64,000 nt of DNA from Halichondria panicea (Eukaryota; Porifera; Demospongiae; Suberitida; Halichondriidae): positions 5,511,182 to 5,575,181 of the forward strand of contig NC_087384.1 of assembly GCF_963675165.1 (NCBI RefSeq), read 5' to 3'. The first letter of the stretch is position 1. Each line of letters opens with the position of its first letter. The position numbers and the translations under genes were made by a program. A model generated the notes under the pieces. It ran no database searches, had not been told where the DNA came from, and saw only the letters and a program-made list of their open reading frames with translations. Shown piece by piece: positions 59,972 to 64,000 of this stretch.

Positions 59972-61303
59972 GTGAGTACAATACTGCATGCGCATGCATA
60001 CCACACACAATGCATACCGCTCACACTATTTTATATTTGTTAGGTGTAGTTCTGTTTAATAAGTATAATTATCGGATCAGAGGCCACAGGGCTACTATTT
60101 GCTGGCAGAGGAGGTTACAATTCGAGAGAGGCGTTTATTAGGCCTACTAACACCCCAGCTAATTCAAAAACCTATAGTTTGTCATCAAAAGTTATTTTCA
60201 CCCGCACAAACTCGAACTCTGCAATGAAAAATTCTTTCAACAGAAAGATGAAACTTTCAAACACATAAGTGAATGGGAGGCTTAAGCAGCTACTTAGCAA
60301 GTTTTTCCAAGTTTTCACTTATCACTAAAAGTTTTAGTTCTCCTAATATAAGTCCTGCGAAGCTCTGTTTATGCAGTTTTATTTACTAAAAGGCTCTAAA
60401 CCTCCAGCGCATGCTGACTTTTTTTAGGCAAAATCTAAAAATTAATGTTCTAATGCGCAAGCTGCATGACTGTTTCATAGAAGTGACAACCTTTTTTTTA
60501 AAGGTAAAATGCAGTGTCCAGAAGCGATCTATATAACATATACACGTAGAACCAAGTCTTGTTATTGTGTAGTTACATGACAGCCAGCTGAGCCTCTAAG
60601 TAGTGTTCTACATGTATAATCTGATCTTCTCGTTAATACCTATTGTTCTCGTCAAAGTCAGAAAATGTGCCTATTTTTCCCAGCATTATTCTCAATGCTC
60701 AGGAGTACCTATTTTTATGCTAGCCTGAATAATTCGCCAAGGCCTATCCTGGTGCCAGTCATGATATAATTATAGTGCAATTCTGCTACATGCACAGTAA
60801 AAACACATTCGTTACAGTAACATAAAAATGTTCAATGAAATGCATCTCTTTTGAAATTTCATGTAGAAACGACATAAATTTCTGTCATTTTAAGACTAAA
60901 ATACGATGATGCATCATAAGTGTTTTTGCTGTGTGTAGCATCATAGATTGAAGAGTTATATAGAGGGATAGGAAACGGAGTGGTGCACGTGATGATTTTA
61001 CATTGATCTGCAGTGGAGCCTCGAAAATTATCCGCATTACGCCCTATGAACGAGGCTATTAAGCACATTTTTGCCGGGTAACTCCCAAAGCTGTGTTTCC
61101 TCGAAACATAATCTCTTTCAGCAATTTATAACACGCCTAGTCCATGAGCCACGTGTAGTACTTGCTAATGACTGACCACACCCAGTAAAAAGAGACTTTC
61201 CAATAAAGTTATATGTTCCCAAGGCTGTTTTAGAGCTATTGGAACATGTAACGTGTAAGCGTGCTGGTTATGACTACTACAATAGGTATAGACCTTGAAA
61301 TAT

Positions 61304-61933
61304 GTATAGGATATACCACACCTAAGAGGAGGATATGCACCCATATATCCTCCGCTACCGTGGTTACTCCAAGGTGGAGCCGAGGGGTATGTAATATGTA
61401 ACCATGGTAGCGGAGGATATATAGGGTGCATATCCTCCGAGTAGGTGTGGCATACCTGACTTATACCACGTGACTGCAGCACTATAAAAGGACCTCCCCC
61501 TAGCAACAATTCAATCCACGATGCAGACTGCAAAAAATAACAAGACTATGCCGGATTTTGCAGCCGTCAAAGAGCTAGTTGAGCAACATGTTGATTCCTA
61601 CAGATGCTCAAGAGCTTCCTTGGTCCAAGCGTTGACCATTCGACGTCCCCTACTGGAGTTGCAAGCTCTTCTTGGATAAAATGTATCTAAACCGCGCCCA
61701 TGGACCCATGGAAGCTTAGCCATCTTGTTGGAGAGCACCTTCCTTGTTTCTGCCGTCGCTTTGAGTCTTAATACTGTCAAGCGTGGCTCTTTTCTCTTTG
61801 CTTACTTTCTTGAACAAATGAAAAAACAAAAAAACAACTTGAAAACTGTGCATACCTAGCGCCTGGGGCTGTATGCTAATATTCTATATATCCTACAGCT
61901 GTGACCAATTAGTGGTGATGTAAGTGTGGTATA
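61304..61933. mobile_element. Repeat element with hairpin end, right copy
   Basis: Duplicate of 9541-10170, identical as far as I could read it. Confidence 0.65.
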
Positions 61934-62301
61934 AAAGTGAGTTGCACGGACTAAGCACAGTTACTTGTAGTTTATTATGCACTGGGTGTAGAAATAGATA
62001 TTGTTGTGTTGGCCTCGATTAAACCGCAGCGTAGCGCGGATGTTACTCGAGATACCAACCGTTTCCTATGAGTCCCTCTAACTCTTCAATCTGGTAGCAT
62101 CAAATGAAGTATGATGATGTCTGCAGCATGCATTACAATGCCATTATTTTATGAGAAATCAATTCTGCTATACACTAGTAACAGTTTATAGTAGACACAG
62201 ATCATGATGATGTCATGCATCACTATACAATGAGAATCCCACATGAAGCAGGATGTGATTCTATACTAGTGGCTCTGTGTGATTCTATATAGATCTAGCG
62301 C

Positions 62302-62359
62302 TAGCCTCGATTCAAGGCCGATTAAAATACGTATTTTAATCGGCCTTGAATCGAGGCTA
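62302..62359. mobile_element. 58-base perfect palindrome, right copy
   Basis: Duplicate of 10539-10596 with the same flanking bases. Confidence 0.85.
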
Positions 62360-62441
62360 ATCTAGCACTATATACTCTGTGTAAACTGGGTTCACTTAAT
62401 TGCGTTTACAGCATGGATAGCCTTCACACAACAATATCTTG

Positions 62442-62937
62442 GTTTAAATTAGTCTCATGGATCAGCCCCCTCCTGAGAAGGGGATCTGAGCACTCTTGAT
62501 GTAGTTTTGTTGCACACGCTGGAATTCCAACGGCTCAATCAGATTGACTTATTCTAGTCAGGTGATATTATAGGAGGCAATAAAGAACTGCACGTTGCTC
62601 AACGCATTTGGATAATCATTAACGCATGCATTACGCATGGTAAACGCTTCATACATAGACGCTGCTACGAAGCATAAGCAAGCCAAGCAGGGATCCTTGG
62701 GCACAGAGAGTTAGCACCACAGGCAAAAGACATACATGTAATAGATTGAAGCACCTTTTTCAGAGATAGAGAGATGCCTGCGCTTGACGCTTTGTACAAT
62801 AACAAATACGCGGGGGCGTAAGGTCAGGAATTGATTACATTCCATTGGTCTGGCACATTCCACTGTGAAATGACCTCAAGACAAGAGTGCTCAGACCACT
62901 TCTCAGGAGGGGGCTGATCCATGAGACTAGGTTTAAA
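62442..62937. mobile_element. Terminal-inverted-repeat element, right copy
   Basis: Duplicate of 10679-11174. Confidence 0.75.
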
Positions 62938-63101
62938 TAGTGGCAGATTTTTATGTTAAAGCTTCTTTGTCGAGCAAAAGCTAACAAGCTTGTGACTGCA
63001 TGGGTCTGCTTACCTGGATGTTCTAGCACTGCGTTTACAGCATGGGTAACCTCCACACAACAAGTTAGTACTTTTTTGATAGTGGCAGCTTTCGGTGTTA
63101 A

Positions 63102-63266
63102 GGCCATGCAAAGTCAATTTGTAGTTTCTCAGGCTATTATTCCTAAATAGCAAGCGGATTGAGGCATTTGAATGATAATGATATTCATAGAATTTAACTT
63201 TTTTGTAAAGCTGCCAATTTCCAAGCGCAAGGGCCTGAGAAACTACAAATTGACTTTGCATGGCCT
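63102..63266. mobile_element. Small inverted-end element, right copy
   Basis: Duplicate of 11339-11503. The one difference found nearby (matching base 11511) lies just outside its right end. Confidence 0.7.
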
Positions 63267-63918
63267 AAAGCTTTGTTGTCTAATAAAAGCGAGCAAAATG
63301 TAGCTTGAACAGACTTGGCACATGCGTTATTTATAACTGAAAGTGATCCTGTACCAGGAACAATGGAAAGCTAGTAGATCTAGCGCCTTGCTGACTACGT
63401 TCGCAGCTGAAGTGATCCCGTACCAGGAACAATAGAATAGCTAAAATTGTGACTGGTTGTTGGCTGACTCTGGATCCTATAGATCTACTCCAGCCTGGCA
63501 GGAGCCATACCTCTCTAAGTCTAAGACTCCAGGCTTCTTTGCTGTGATCCCAGTCCACATTGCATGTACCACTCAATGTTTCAGCATGCCTCCAGTCTGG
63601 TTTAGTTTTATTGCTCTTGAGTTGCTGTGCTAGTCATACATGCTACATGCACTGCATTATCACACTTCTGGTTTCTTTATTATCATGTCACCAGCCGAGG
63701 GTTTGCACTTTAGTGCTCTAGTTATAGATAATTTCCTGGCTTGTGATAGGTAGATGTACTGAGACCTAGCTCTCGGATAAATAGACTGGTCTGGTACAAG
63801 AGGTGCAGAAGTATAGATCTATACAGACCTACTAGACTGGAAGTTCTCAATTTTTTCTTTAAATCAGTCTGTGATTGTTAATAATCGAATTTGCATTAGA
63901 TCTATACCTGAATAGAGA

Positions 63919-64000
63919 ATGCCATCAGGAGGAGGCAGTGCAGGAGGAGGTTGTGGTGGAGGAGGAGGAGGGGGATTCAGCAGTGACACTCACAGTTTAA
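63919..64000 (+). pseudogene. 5' end of paralog A, right copy, cut by the window end
   Basis: The start codon at 63919 and the Gly/Ser-rich opening are the same as at 12156. The window ends before the first membrane segment, so nothing can be said about the rest of this copy. Confidence 0.55.

Larger units (their letters stand above)
51763..64000. repeat. Right copy of the >12.2 kb near-identical direct duplication
   Basis: This is the same-strand counterpart of 1-12237. The coordinate offset is +51762 up to about base 1590 of the left copy, +51756 from there to about 5300, and +51763 afterwards. Two substitutions change protein: Tyr to Ser at 56475 in the death-domain exon, and Ile to Met near 59838 in the broken second death-domain exon. 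The block still matches at the last base of the window, so it continues beyond it. Confidence 0.97.

Overview
The window looks like nuclear DNA of a sponge, most likely a demosponge. It carries spliced genes with GT-AG introns as short as 62 bases, and a complete integrin beta gene, a family of animals and their closest relatives. It also has an ankyrin-repeat plus death-domain gene, a mitochondrial seryl-tRNA synthetase gene and many AT-rich hairpin-type mobile elements. No bacterial operons, ribosome binding sites, tRNA, rRNA or CRISPR arrays were seen. The species cannot be named from the sequence alone.

Layout. Bases 1-12237 recur almost unchanged, same strand, at 51763-64000, so the window is framed by two copies of one block. 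The block holds a compound palindrome, an ankyrin/death-domain gene (359-5140; copy 52121-56896), a second death-domain exon broken by one base (7896-8208; copy 59659-59971), a nest of mobile elements (9541-11503) and the start of a two-membrane-pass protein gene. That last gene belongs to an unrecognised three-member family: A at 12156-13388, B at 17066-18253 (the only intact copy) and C at 48897-50029. A and C also share flanking DNA. Between A and B lie decayed retrotransposon pieces.

The middle holds two well-supported spliced genes on the + strand. The first is a SARS2-type seryl-tRNA synthetase (14 exons resolved, 19501-23797; its extreme 5' end is not). The second is an integrin beta chain (26 exons, 24441-46091) predicted at 908 residues. 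The integrin ectodomain is conventional, with an intact metal-binding site. Its cytoplasmic tail is not: it is about 120 residues long, lacks the usual NPxY motifs, and carries three N-x-A-Y-[GE]-Q motifs at the ends of small phase-0 exons.

The integrin introns hold most of the mobile DNA. There is a 1.8 kb foldback, a hAT-like element containing an LTR and a gag fragment, and a 1.4 kb terminal-inverted-repeat element. There are also two oppositely oriented arrays of one 78-base satellite and a 0.73 kb palindrome. A striking feature across the window is a set of very short (46-85 base) palindromic elements, several flanked by exact or near-exact 9-base direct repeats. One of them has an empty site in a paralogous segment, so it can be shown to have inserted.

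No shared pathway is evident between the genes. The ankyrin/death-domain gene suggests innate immune or cell-death signalling, the integrin adhesion and signalling, and SARS2 mitochondrial translation. Gene models come from reading splice sites and frames by eye, and transcript data would settle them.
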